DNA from: Bacteriovoracaceae bacterium UBA6200
GTDB lineage: Bacteria > Bdellovibrionota > Bacteriovoracia > Bacteriovoracales > Bacteriovoracaceae
Assembly: GCA_002422605.1 (NCBI GenBank)
Contig: DISW01000023.1
Location: 1 to 64,000, forward strand
DNA: 64,000 nt
Reading direction: 5' to 3'
Made by a program: the position numbers and the translations under genes. How positions within the stretch are numbered: the stretch's first letter is position 1; every line of letters begins with the position of its first letter. Shown here piece by piece: positions 18,269 through 27,700 of this stretch. The notes under the pieces were generated by a model. It did not search any database and was not told the DNA's origin. It saw only the letters and a program-made list of their open reading frames with translations.

Positions 18269-21200
18269 CTACTGTTGGCTTGCGCCTCTGATTTCCGCTG
18301 CGATTGTTCCACCGATATTCATAATGGCTTTACCGATACCAGATCTATCACTTGTATCACCGGCCTCACAGAAGCTTGGGGCTGAGTTGGAAGCAGTGAG
18401 AGGATTTTCATTATCCGTACTGACACCTCTTGGCTGGTTTTTAGAAGTTTTATAGTCGGAGGCAATCCATTTTGTGAGTTCTTCACAGCCGCCAACTGAA
18501 GTAGTTCCTCCATTGCCGTCAGGCTTGCTGGAAGATTTACATTGGTCAGCAGGATCTTTTAAGCGTGCTAAAAATAAAGCACAATTCTCATTATCAACTA
18601 AGGCCTTACACATGGCCTGAGGGCTAGGTAAGGAATTATCATAGGATTGAGAATTATTATTCACACTGCTACAAAGAGTCTCGAATTCTGCAACAGCTTC
18701 CATGTCGGCTTGACGATTACTACCAGGGATAGAAGAAGCTGCTAAATAACCTGGTTTAAAGAAGTCATCTTTCATGCGACCACAAGCTTCTAATGGATTG
18801 TCACTGCTCATAACACTGTTATATTTAGAGCAAAAACGTGGAAGCTTTTCTCCCAGCTCTGATTGCCTTTTCATATCTTCTTCTTGTTGTTTCGCACGAG
18901 CAGCCTGAGCGGCCATTACTGCATTGTCGTGGTTTTGACGACAGTTTGTAGCAATTGAGTCCGATTCTGTAATAACGTCTTTGTAGTTTTTTTCAGTTTT
19001 CTTGATATGTTCTGCTAGAAGACCAGAGTTATTTCCTGAAAGCGATTCTCCACCCAGGATCTGATCTTGTTGTTTCTTCACGCTTTCTTTAAGAAGAGCG
19101 ATATTGTTTTTGAACATTTCAACATACTTGTCAGGATCTTCCAAAAGGAGGCGACCATCTGGAGAACCACTAGTGGCTTCTGCAAAATCATTTAGGTAAC
19201 GCTGACCTTCTGGTATTTCACGCTGAATTCCTGCTGGTGAAGAGAATCCGGCGCCAAAAAGAGTACGTAAGCCTTCACCTTGTTTCATATATTCAGAAAG
19301 AGCGGTATCGAAGATTTTTACGATATCTTGTTTGTTTTTCTGTAAAAGGGCCTTGTAGTTATTAGCACGGGCCGTTTTTTGAGTTTTAACTTCTTTCGTG
19401 AAATTATCCGCTTGTTGAGTACAGGCCTGCATGTTCTTAGAACAAGACAAAGCCGCGTTAGCGCAGAAACCTGGTGAAGAAGTGTTGAATCTTTCCGAAG
19501 TACAAGAGCCTACTGCTGTATTGTTGGCTTCTTCCGGGCTACTACATTCAATTAGTTTTTTACGAAGCTCATTCTTCATTTCAGCAGCTTGAGATGAAGC
19601 TAGTTTTTTATAATCCTGGTTCAATTGACGAAGCTTGTTGATGGCTGCTGACCCAGAGAGTTTATTGTTAAGATTGTTGGCCTTAAATTGAGCATTACAG
19701 TTATTGATAACATCAGAGAAATAAACGCTTGGAGTTCGGTTTGTTGAAGCACCCACAACTTTAGTAACAATGTTACCTTGAGAGTCTAGTTGTTGAACTT
19801 CATATGAGTTCTCCATTTTCATGTAATAGCGAGAACCTGTTTGAGATTCAAGAGATTTTAATTCTGCCAGTTTCTTTTCAATACTGGTTGAATTGTTATC
19901 CATGATTTGCTTCAACTTATCTTTAAGAAAGTTGGAAGCATTCGTGTTGGCATGATCGGAAGCTGTAGGATCATAGATTTTGCCAAGGAGGTAATCAATA
20001 TCTCCCACCGAACTTGTTAGACATTGGTTCTTAATACGATTTTCAATGGTTGATACTTCAGCTTCAAAATTACTGCTATTGAGGTTTCCTAAAAGATTAA
20101 GGGCATTACCTGGGCCATACGAATTAAGTTCTGATTCAATCGTATTACGAGTTTCAGTCAACTTAATATAGTTTTCATTAAACTTGGCCTGCACGTCAGA
20201 GAATAAATCAGGATTTAAAGCATTGTTGATATTGTTAGGGGAGCTAACGAGATTTTTAATCTGACCTAGAAACTGGCCATAAGCAGCTGGAGATTTAGCA
20301 ATCGAGCCATAGTTCAATTCAAACTGTTTTGAAACCTTATTAGCAAGGCCATTAATGTCTTCTACAACGCTGGCATGAGATTGCGAATAGGATTCACCAG
20401 AAAACTTCCCAACTTTTTGTGAAAGCTTATCTTTAAGATCTTTTTTAATTTTATTCAGACCGCCGCTTGTTCCTGTCTCATTGAATTTTTGATCAGAGAG
20501 AATAGAGAGACAAGCTGGATTGTTGAATCTTTTAGCAAAGTCGAATAGATCAGGATTTTTAGTTCTTACCTTATCGGCCAGTGTTGATTCTCCACCATCG
20601 AGGACAGCAACGGCTTCTTCTAAAGCATCCAGGTCTGCACGGGAAGCTTCGCGGAATTGGTTATTCATGGCTTCAAGATTCGTTGTGAGCTTATCCAGCT
20701 CATCAATTCTATGCTTGAAAAATCCGTTTAAAATCTGCATGGCATTTTTCATACAACCGATACCAAATGACTGGCCTTCGGAGTTACTGTCAGCAGTATA
20801 GTTTTTGTACATCTTATTAACTTGAAAATACTCGTTATAGTAAGTGAACATCTGTGATAGTTGAGCTTGAGGGGCCATACCACTATCGCTCATTACTCCT
20901 AAACGACACACTTCTGGACGTGCTTCATGAAGAGTCGTTGGAAGGGTCTGACAATTTAGTGCTTGAGGATTGATATTGTTGACTGCCAGGTAGTTCGTTA
21001 AACCTGGAACCATGGAAAGTTTTTGAAGATTAAAGTATTTATCTGGTTGAGGTGATTGCTGGTCTTTAAGCTTCTGCATATCAAAAGCCATTTGTGTGCT
21101 AAGGGAATTTCCTTGTCTGGCATTATGAACTTCTCTTAAAATCTCTCCTGTTATCTGAAGACCGGCACCAACGGCTTCAGCAGCGGTGTTCAACATCGCA

Positions 21201-21322
21201 GCCTTCGAAGCTTTTTTGGGAGGAGCAGCTGTTGTTGCTTCTTGAGCTAAGGCGAGAGGGGACACCATTAGCTGGACACTAATTGTGATAGCAAGAATGG
21301 GGGCCATTTTTCTCTGTTTCAT
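18269..21322 (-). CDS. Large secreted helical protein of unknown function
   Basis: 1017 residues with a clear signal peptide (cleavage likely after PLALAQ, ~27). The mature protein is rich in Gln, Asn, Lys and Ser, mostly predicted helix or coiled coil, with Cys scattered throughout and clustered near residue 610 (FCANAALSCSKNMQAC). The segments AAEAVGAGLQITGEILREV (near the N-terminus) and AIMNIGGTIAAEIRGA (C-terminus) look like related amphipathic helices. No enzyme motif is visible and I do not recognise the family. It is first in the operon with the gluzincin lipoprotein, with an AAGGGA ribosome site. A structural or surface role is only a guess. Confidence 0.7.
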   Translation of the reverse strand: MKQRKMAPILAITISVQLMVSPLALAQEATTAAPPKKASKAAMLNTAAEAVGAGLQITGEILREVHNARQGNSLSTQMAFDMQKLKDQQSPQPDKYFNLQKLSMVPGLTNYLAVNNINPQALNCQTLPTTLHEARPEVCRLGVMSDSGMAPQAQLSQMFTYYNEYFQVNKMYKNYTADSNSEGQSFGIGCMKNAMQILNGFFKHRIDELDKLTTNLEAMNNQFREASRADLDALEEAVAVLDGGESTLADKVRTKNPDLFDFAKRFNNPACLSILSDQKFNETGTSGGLNKIKKDLKDKLSQKVGKFSGESYSQSHASVVEDINGLANKVSKQFELNYGSIAKSPAAYGQFLGQIKNLVSSPNNINNALNPDLFSDVQAKFNENYIKLTETRNTIESELNSYGPGNALNLLGNLNSSNFEAEVSTIENRIKNQCLTSSVGDIDYLLGKIYDPTASDHANTNASNFLKDKLKQIMDNNSTSIEKKLAELKSLESQTGSRYYMKMENSYEVQQLDSQGNIVTKVVGASTNRTPSVYFSDVINNCNAQFKANNLNNKLSGSAAINKLRQLNQDYKKLASSQAAEMKNELRKKLIECSSPEEANNTAVGSCTSERFNTSSPGFCANAALSCSKNMQACTQQADNFTKEVKTQKTARANNYKALLQKNKQDIVKIFDTALSEYMKQGEGLRTLFGAGFSSPAGIQREIPEGQRYLNDFAEATSGSPDGRLLLEDPDKYVEMFKNNIALLKESVKKQQDQILGGESLSGNNSGLLAEHIKKTEKNYKDVITESDSIATNCRQNHDNAVMAAQAARAKQQEEDMKRQSELGEKLPRFCSKYNSVMSSDNPLEACGRMKDDFFKPGYLAASSIPGSNRQADMEAVAEFETLCSSVNNNSQSYDNSLPSPQAMCKALVDNENCALFLARLKDPADQCKSSSKPDGNGGTTSVGGCEELTKWIASDYKTSKNQPRGVSTDNENPLTASNSAPSFCEAGDTSDRSGIGKAIMNIGGTIAAEIRGASQQ

Positions 21323-21545
21323 AACGTTCCCTTTAATAAATCTGTATCTTCTTGTTTTCTCGGCATTTTCAGAGAAAAAGCTTAGAGAAAGTAAATAGTT
21401 TACAGATAAACTCTGCCTTTATTGTAGGTGTCACTTGGCCTGTGACCTACGAAAAGAGGCTTTAACTCTAATTTCTTGGCAATTCTGAGTAAAAAAGTGA
21501 AACTAAACTAGTGTAATTCCATAGGTTATTAAGAAGGTTGTCAGT

Positions 21546-23903
21546 GTGTTAGGAAAGCTTTTTAAACGAAAGTCTGTGCCAGAAAATGATGGCGAAAAGC
21601 AAAAATCCGAACTTCCAGCTGTTGAGGTGAAAAAGTTCAACTACGTGAAAGTTTTTGGACTTGAGCTTAGTAATATGGAAGAAAGCCCGATCTATACCCT
21701 TAAGCATCAACTTTCTATTGGTAGTGAAATCGGAGATATTATCATTTCTGATCCTTCAGTATCACCACGTCATGCCACTTTTATTCTACAACAAGATGTT
21801 GCCTCGGTCATAGATCATGGAAGTGTGGCTGGTACACGTATTGATGGAAAAAAAATTCCTGTTGGGAAATACATCATTCTTGAAGAAAGTGATGTTATCA
21901 CTTTAGGAGATCTGGAAATTAGGCTACGGATCTCAACAGAATCTCAACCAGTCGTTGTAGACTCTGAAGAGGATGATTCTGACGAGATTGAAGAAGAAGC
22001 AGTTGTAGAAGAAGCAGTTGTAGAAGAAGTTGAAGAGCTTGTAGATGATGAGGTGCCTGATCTCCCTGATCTTCCGGAAGAAGAATCTGAAGAAGAGATT
22101 GAGGAGAGTGTCGAGGAAGATCTGGAAGAAGATCAAGAATATGTAGAAGAAGGCGAGGAAGAGGAGCCTTCTGAGGAAGAAGAACTTCCTCCTTTAAAAG
22201 AAAAAAAAATCGTTACCAATTCGGCTAACAGTCTTGTCCGTTTAGTGGCCGTTATTTCCGATATCCTGCTTGCGTATTCTCTTTTAGTTGTCTTGTCTCC
22301 GTTTGATGAGTTTAGAGAGTTTATTGAAAGCACTCAAGGAACTCTAAAAAGCTTTGTGGCCATTGATTGGGAAGTTCTGGCTTCTTCTTTAAAAGAAGAG
22401 AATGGATTCCTTGGAACTCTTGTTATTGATATATATGATTTTTTATCTGCAACTTTTAATGTTGGCCCCTTAATACTTATGTTCACTTTGGTGCGTTTAA
22501 TTTCAACGCTCATTTTAGGAGTAAGTATTTCCGAATTATTTTTATCCGTAAGATCCAGAGGAAATGCTCTCTGGGCACGCATCGGTGGGACACTACGAGT
22601 TTTAGTTGGAGTAGTAACAGGACCATTTCTTATCTTTGATGCTCCAGCAGTCATCTCTCGGAGAACTTTTAAAGAAGTCCTGACATTTACGAATATTTAT
22701 ACCAGCTCTCGAATGACGACGATTGTAGTGAGCTTCATTATCATCCCTTTGATGCTCACGTTGGCTTTATTCTCCCCTTTATTTGAAGGTTTTGAGCCTC
22801 CGATGCCTGTTGGTATTAATGATCGGGTCGATCAACGAGTTAGGATGAAGACAGCTGAGAGTGATGAAGCCATGATGAGTGACTTCAGCTCGGCTTTGGG
22901 TTTTAAACTTAATTATAACAAATCAGACTTATCTCTAATACCTAGTTTTAAATTTCAAGGTGTAAAGAGCAAGATGACTGTTCGATCCGGTATTCTCTTT
23001 TATCAAAGAGATACTCAGCGTCAGCTTGAGTTAGAAGTATTTAAGAAATTTGATCTTAAGCAGCTTCTTGGAATGGGGATGAAGGGAAATATTCCCCTTC
23101 ATGACAAATATCCACAAATTTATAATTTTGTGTATGAATCCCCTGATAGTAATCCTGCTTTTAAGAAAACAAATGATCAGGCTTCTAACACAGCTTTTAG
23201 TAATGAGTTTATTGAATTTACGAAAATGGCCTTCTCATTAAGTCTTGATAATGCTCTGGAAATTATGCAGAGTGAAACTTTTCTTATAAAGGGATTAATA
23301 GACTATAAAGCGTCCTTCTTAAGTTTAATTGAATACAAAGATTTTGATGACATAAAGTTTATTAAAGTAGGAAATGCTTTTGTGATGAGAATTAGTTATC
23401 AGAAACAAAAGCCCTTTGAACTTTTAATTCCATTGATTAAGGGCGAAGGGAAGATTTACAAGCTTTCTTTAAAACGCCGTGAGAATACAGAAACGGTACT
23501 CAATAAGTTCTTCAAATATAATTTGGACAAAGCGGACTGGTTTTCACTTGAGCGTGAACAATCAGAAGACATGATGACTGCACTGGAAGTTTATGACTTC
23601 TTTTCATCTCCGGATCTTAAGAAAGAACTGAATAACGAAATAAAAGCTCAGCGCTTATATGCCTACTATTTTGAAACTTCCGTCTCTTTGTTAAAGAAAG
23701 CGGACCCGGTGGAACTTGAGATATGGAAAAATAAGGCCAAAGCGCTTCTTAAACTGATTGAAGAAGTTTCTCCTGAATTACCCGAAGGTGCTACCAGTGC
23801 TAGTACCTTAGAAAAATTAGAGCAAAATTTTACCGATTTAGTAGATGCGATTGAAAATAACAATACGGAATATTTTGGTATTGAGGAAACTTCCATTATT
23901 TAG
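21546..23903 (+). CDS. FHA-domain membrane protein with an RDD-like transmembrane region
   Basis: 785 residues in three parts. Residues ~45-125 are a forkhead-associated domain (DIIISDPSVSPRHATF, then VIDHGSVAGTRIDG). Residues ~137-220 are an acidic Glu-rich linker. From ~230 come about four membrane helices, beginning LVRLVAVISDILLAY, whose Arg and Asp fit the first RDD helix. A ~350-residue soluble C-terminal part follows, with no family I recognise. FHA domains read phosphothreonine, but the usual GR at the start of the binding loop is GS here. The start is a GTG preceded by AAGG. UppP follows eight bases later, so they share an mRNA. Confidence 0.78.
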   Translation: MLGKLFKRKSVPENDGEKQKSELPAVEVKKFNYVKVFGLELSNMEESPIYTLKHQLSIGSEIGDIIISDPSVSPRHATFILQQDVASVIDHGSVAGTRIDGKKIPVGKYIILEESDVITLGDLEIRLRISTESQPVVVDSEEDDSDEIEEEAVVEEAVVEEVEELVDDEVPDLPDLPEEESEEEIEESVEEDLEEDQEYVEEGEEEEPSEEEELPPLKEKKIVTNSANSLVRLVAVISDILLAYSLLVVLSPFDEFREFIESTQGTLKSFVAIDWEVLASSLKEENGFLGTLVIDIYDFLSATFNVGPLILMFTLVRLISTLILGVSISELFLSVRSRGNALWARIGGTLRVLVGVVTGPFLIFDAPAVISRRTFKEVLTFTNIYTSSRMTTIVVSFIIIPLMLTLALFSPLFEGFEPPMPVGINDRVDQRVRMKTAESDEAMMSDFSSALGFKLNYNKSDLSLIPSFKFQGVKSKMTVRSGILFYQRDTQRQLELEVFKKFDLKQLLGMGMKGNIPLHDKYPQIYNFVYESPDSNPAFKKTNDQASNTAFSNEFIEFTKMAFSLSLDNALEIMQSETFLIKGLIDYKASFLSLIEYKDFDDIKFIKVGNAFVMRISYQKQKPFELLIPLIKGEGKIYKLSLKRRENTETVLNKFFKYNLDKADWFSLEREQSEDMMTALEVYDFFSSPDLKKELNNEIKAQRLYAYYFETSVSLLKKADPVELEIWKNKAKALLKLIEEVSPELPEGATSASTLEKLEQNFTDLVDAIENNNTEYFGIEETSII
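21993..22022 (+). repeat. Two exact 15-base tandem repeats inside the FHA gene
   Basis: GAAGAAGCAGTTGTA occurs twice head to tail, followed by a diverged third copy. It encodes EEAVV-EEAVV within the acidic linker, keeping the reading frame. It is a likely length-variable linker rather than a regulatory repeat. Confidence 0.8.
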
Positions 23904-23911
23904 GATATTCG

Positions 23912-24727
23912 ATGAACTTTTTAGAAGCCGTTCTTTATGGAATTATTCAGGGACTATCAGAATTCCTCCCTGTCAGTAGTAGCGGCCATTTGGCCCTTCT
24001 TCCTTATGTTATCAAAATTGATGATCCCGGTGTTGTCTTTGATCTCATGATGCACTTTGGGACGGCCTTGGCCGTAATTGTTTATTTTAAGAACGATATT
24101 TATCGCTATGCTAAAACTTTCACTCCGCAACTTGCAAACTTTAAAGTAGGAGGAGAAGACCGTTGGTTTGTGAGAAATTTCATTTTCGCTACGATGGTAA
24201 GTGTTTTCTTTATTCTGATGCTTCTTCCTGTTTCAAAGCTTGCTCGTGAACCTTGGATAATTGTTTTTAACCTGTCTTTCTTCGGTGGAATGTTATGGTT
24301 TGCTGACTGGAAGAATAATCGCGCAAATTTATTAGATGAACCCATGACTGAAGGTTTTAACTGGAAGCTCGCGGGTCTTATAGGGATGGCCCAGGCGCTG
24401 GCAATATTTCCAGGTGTCAGCCGTTCAGGTATCACCTTAACGATGGCCCTTTTTTTAGGGATGAAAAGAAAGGAAGCCGGAGCATTTTCTTTTCTTCTTT
24501 CTCTTCCCATTATTATTGCGGGTATTTTAAAAGAAATTCCTGACTTAATGAAAACTCAGGATAATTCATCTTTATTGATTCTGCTCACGGGGGTTTGTAC
24601 TTCTTTTGTGGTCGGTTGGATGACTGTTCATTTCTTTATGAAGTTAATTGGCAGGATTGAGCTGAAGTATTTTGCATTTTACCGCTGGATCATTGCTCTT
24701 ATCATGTTTTTTATCGTACTAAGATAA
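23912..24727 (+). CDS. uppP: Undecaprenyl-diphosphate phosphatase
   Basis: A 271-residue polytopic membrane enzyme that dephosphorylates undecaprenyl pyrophosphate, recycling the lipid carrier for peptidoglycan and O-antigen. Both family signatures are present: GLSEFLPVSSSGHL (~14) with the catalytic Glu and Ser, and PGVSRSGITLTMA (~168) with the catalytic Arg. AGGA lies before the ATG, eight bases after the FHA-protein stop. Its stop is two bases from the end of the convergent giant lipoprotein gene, and no terminator is visible between them. Confidence 0.95.
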   Translation: MNFLEAVLYGIIQGLSEFLPVSSSGHLALLPYVIKIDDPGVVFDLMMHFGTALAVIVYFKNDIYRYAKTFTPQLANFKVGGEDRWFVRNFIFATMVSVFFILMLLPVSKLAREPWIIVFNLSFFGGMLWFADWKNNRANLLDEPMTEGFNWKLAGLIGMAQALAIFPGVSRSGITLTMALFLGMKRKEAGAFSFLLSLPIIIAGILKEIPDLMKTQDNSSLLILLTGVCTSFVVGWMTVHFFMKLIGRIELKYFAFYRWIIALIMFFIVLR

Positions 24728-24729
24728 GT

Positions 24730-27700
24730 CTAGTTGTTGTTTTTTGCAGCTTCTGTAAAGCTTTCAGGAACACAATAGACATGATTATTCCAACGAACTC
24801 CGGCATCAAAAATTGAACTTACATTTCCGCCATTATTATCGACTTCATCTGTTCGATAGTTAAATCGGCGAGTCATACTGGTCGCGCTGGCCGGTTTATA
24901 AGTTCCATCAGTAAGTGGAATTGAAAGATTGCTTATGGCAACTCCTGTCATCGCCTGACCGGAACAGCAGAGGTTCTTTTGCACGGCCATCATTTTAACC
25001 TGACCAGGATCTTTAATGTAGCCAGTTTGCTCATCATAGGAAGAATCATGTAGTCCACTTCCTTCAGAGGAAACGTAACGGTTTAAGTACACAGTGACAT
25101 CGGTGAAATCAGGAAGACAACAACGGTTAACGTTATTATCAGAAGCCTTGAAGCCGGTACAGCAATCGGAAGCCTTGGTGGTCGAAGGAACTTCCTGACC
25201 GGAAGGTATACAACAGTTAAATTCGTCTTCTGAGAAAACCTTTTTTAAGGTGTTGTTAGGCATATTGAATTTATCATAGCTGGCGGCAGAGTAGTAACGG
25301 GTTCCATTATTGTTAAAGTCTTCACCCACGCTATTCGCTGGCAGGAAGACTTCTTGGTCATTCGAATCAGTTAATGGAAGCCGGAGAGGGCTGGCTTCTA
25401 ATTGACTATCATTAACCAGCTTGTAAACCTCATCATTCGTTTTAACGGCCACTTGAGGGATACCGATCAACTCAAGAGAGCCTGCCCAGGTTAAGTACAA
25501 ATTCTCTTCATCCGGAGTCATACTTTTAATCTCACAGGAAGCATTGGTAAATTGATCAGGATGACACTCAAATGGGGCATCAACCACACCGGTTACAGAG
25601 TTATTCTCCGGGCCCCAGCTAATATGTTTAAACATGGCCTTATCCACAGTTTGCATTTTAGTCTTAGCGAAGGCATGACCGCCGCCATTCTCCGAAGCAA
25701 AACTTCTAACCCAGTTTTTTGTGCAACAAGTTCTCTGATTAATCGTATCGAGTGTTTTATATTGACCAAGTATCTGTCTGAAGCGAACTGATGAATTCTC
25801 GGCAGCAATAGAAAGAGCGAAAGATTTCGTAGAATCAATTTCATTAATATTACAAGTCATCTTGTCATAGGCACTGTGAACACGAGAGTATCGGCTTTTA
25901 CTACTAAAAGGAGTAGTTACTCCTGCTACTTTAATATTGTTGTTCTCACACCATTGAAAATCAGAGTCATTTTTCTGCGTATACACGGTCAAAATTTTGC
26001 CAATTTCGCGGCAACAAGTATTTTTCTTAATATCAAATTCAGGATTATTAATACCGTTAATTTTCTTAAAGTCCGGGTTACCACAAACTAACTCTTCTTC
26101 CCAGTATTTGGCTTCAGCGAGATTTAAGACTGAACTAAGGTTTGCTGATTTGGCTTTGGAAGCAATGAGTGAAGAAGGAGCACATTCCATATCACTAAAA
26201 CATGAAGCCCCAGGAGCTCTTAAACAGGCATTTTTTTGATAACCAACAGTCGTTACTGGCTTTTCTCCATCAACACTATATATATTAAGATTAACCAGTG
26301 ATGTTAAGTTCAAAAGATTTGTTGAGAGATTCTGGCTAAAAGTGAACCTATTGAGAACAGGGTCACCGATTGGAAGATTAAAAAGCTGCATGCTATTTCC
26401 TGCAACATCTGTTGCCGGGCATGCATTGAGAGTTCTTGCTGAAATAACTAATGAGGTACTGGCCCCTATGCCAAGAATTTTGTCAGAAGTTTCTGTTCGG
26501 TTATTAGGGAGTCTTGAATTGAGATCGTAGGTACTGGTTGCTACCGCAACATTCTTCCCTGGAACGCAGATGGCTTCGACTTTGTTGGAAGACAAGGAGG
26601 TGGCAGCATCTGAAAGGATGCTTTCTTTACCATAGTAATTGAAAGGTCTCAGAATGACTCTCGCTCCATGCCCTACAGTATCTGACTTATTTTCTGGATA
26701 GGCCGTGTTTTGCGCTCCTGGAGTATTAGCAAAACGAGCAATACGATCATTAAATCGATTTGGAGTGGTGATAGTTTGGCAGGTGTAATTTGGAGCACAA
26801 GTCAGACTTCCGATGAGAGGTGAGCCGTTAAATTGCTCTTTAGTTAAGGCTTGATTTAAGTCCGGAAGACAAGGAGCTCCACGACCCCGATAGACGCATC
26901 TAAGAGATTGACCATTTACTCCGCCTAGTATTGAAGAAAGTGACCGTTGAGTAGAGCCAAGAATTTCTGAACCATTGGCATCGAATTGTGGCCAGTTCGT
27001 CGTAATAGGAGACACATTCTGACATAAATAATCGTATCCAAGCTGTCTGAAACAATCGTTATCACTTTTACAATAGTGTGATTGCTGACATTGAGCTCCG
27101 TCAGTTTCAGTGTCATGATCTGGGACATCCCCAGAATAGGCAGAGGTTTCTGATATGCTTACATTGAAATTGCTATCAATACTGAGGTCACCTAGATAGG
27201 TATTAACGGCAAGATAAAGTTTATTTGTTTTAGCCTTGATTCTTCTTTGATTACCTACAGAAAACCAGGTGACGCCATCAAATGAGCCGATGAGCGAACC
27301 ATAATCAAAACCATACCAATCGCGATTATAGCCATTCGCAAATAGGAAATGCTGTCCGGCCAGGCGGGCCCGTCTTTGCGCGAGTGGAGTGCCCGCTGTG
27401 ACGTGAGTCCATGGAATCATGGTAGCGGGAACAAAACAAGCACGCCCAAAGAGAAGATCATCAGCACGATAAAGACCGGTACTATTAATTCTTGTCGAAT
27501 CGTAATTATCTGGAGCATACCCTCCGGCCTGTCCACCAAAGTTTTGTGGAAAGATTTTTTTCATCGCTGAGTAGTAGTCGGAACCACAACTCAAGCATGA
27601 AGAGAAAACACCGGAACCGACAAGAATGTCGTATTGTTGGTCTTTCTTAACTTTGACCATCTTGGCCGGACGGGAAATGTAGGTTCCTGTTTTTGAGAAT

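Noticed and set aside
21391..21403. GTAAA-TAG-TTTAC inverted repeat between the secreted-protein and FHA genes
   Set aside because: Arms of only five bases in AT-rich DNA are expected by chance, and no second copy or regulator supports an operator.
22334..22654. Long antisense open frame inside the FHA gene (and similar frames elsewhere)
   Set aside because: It lies wholly inside a strong gene, has no ribosome site, and its composition mirrors the codon bias of the sense gene; it is a shadow frame.
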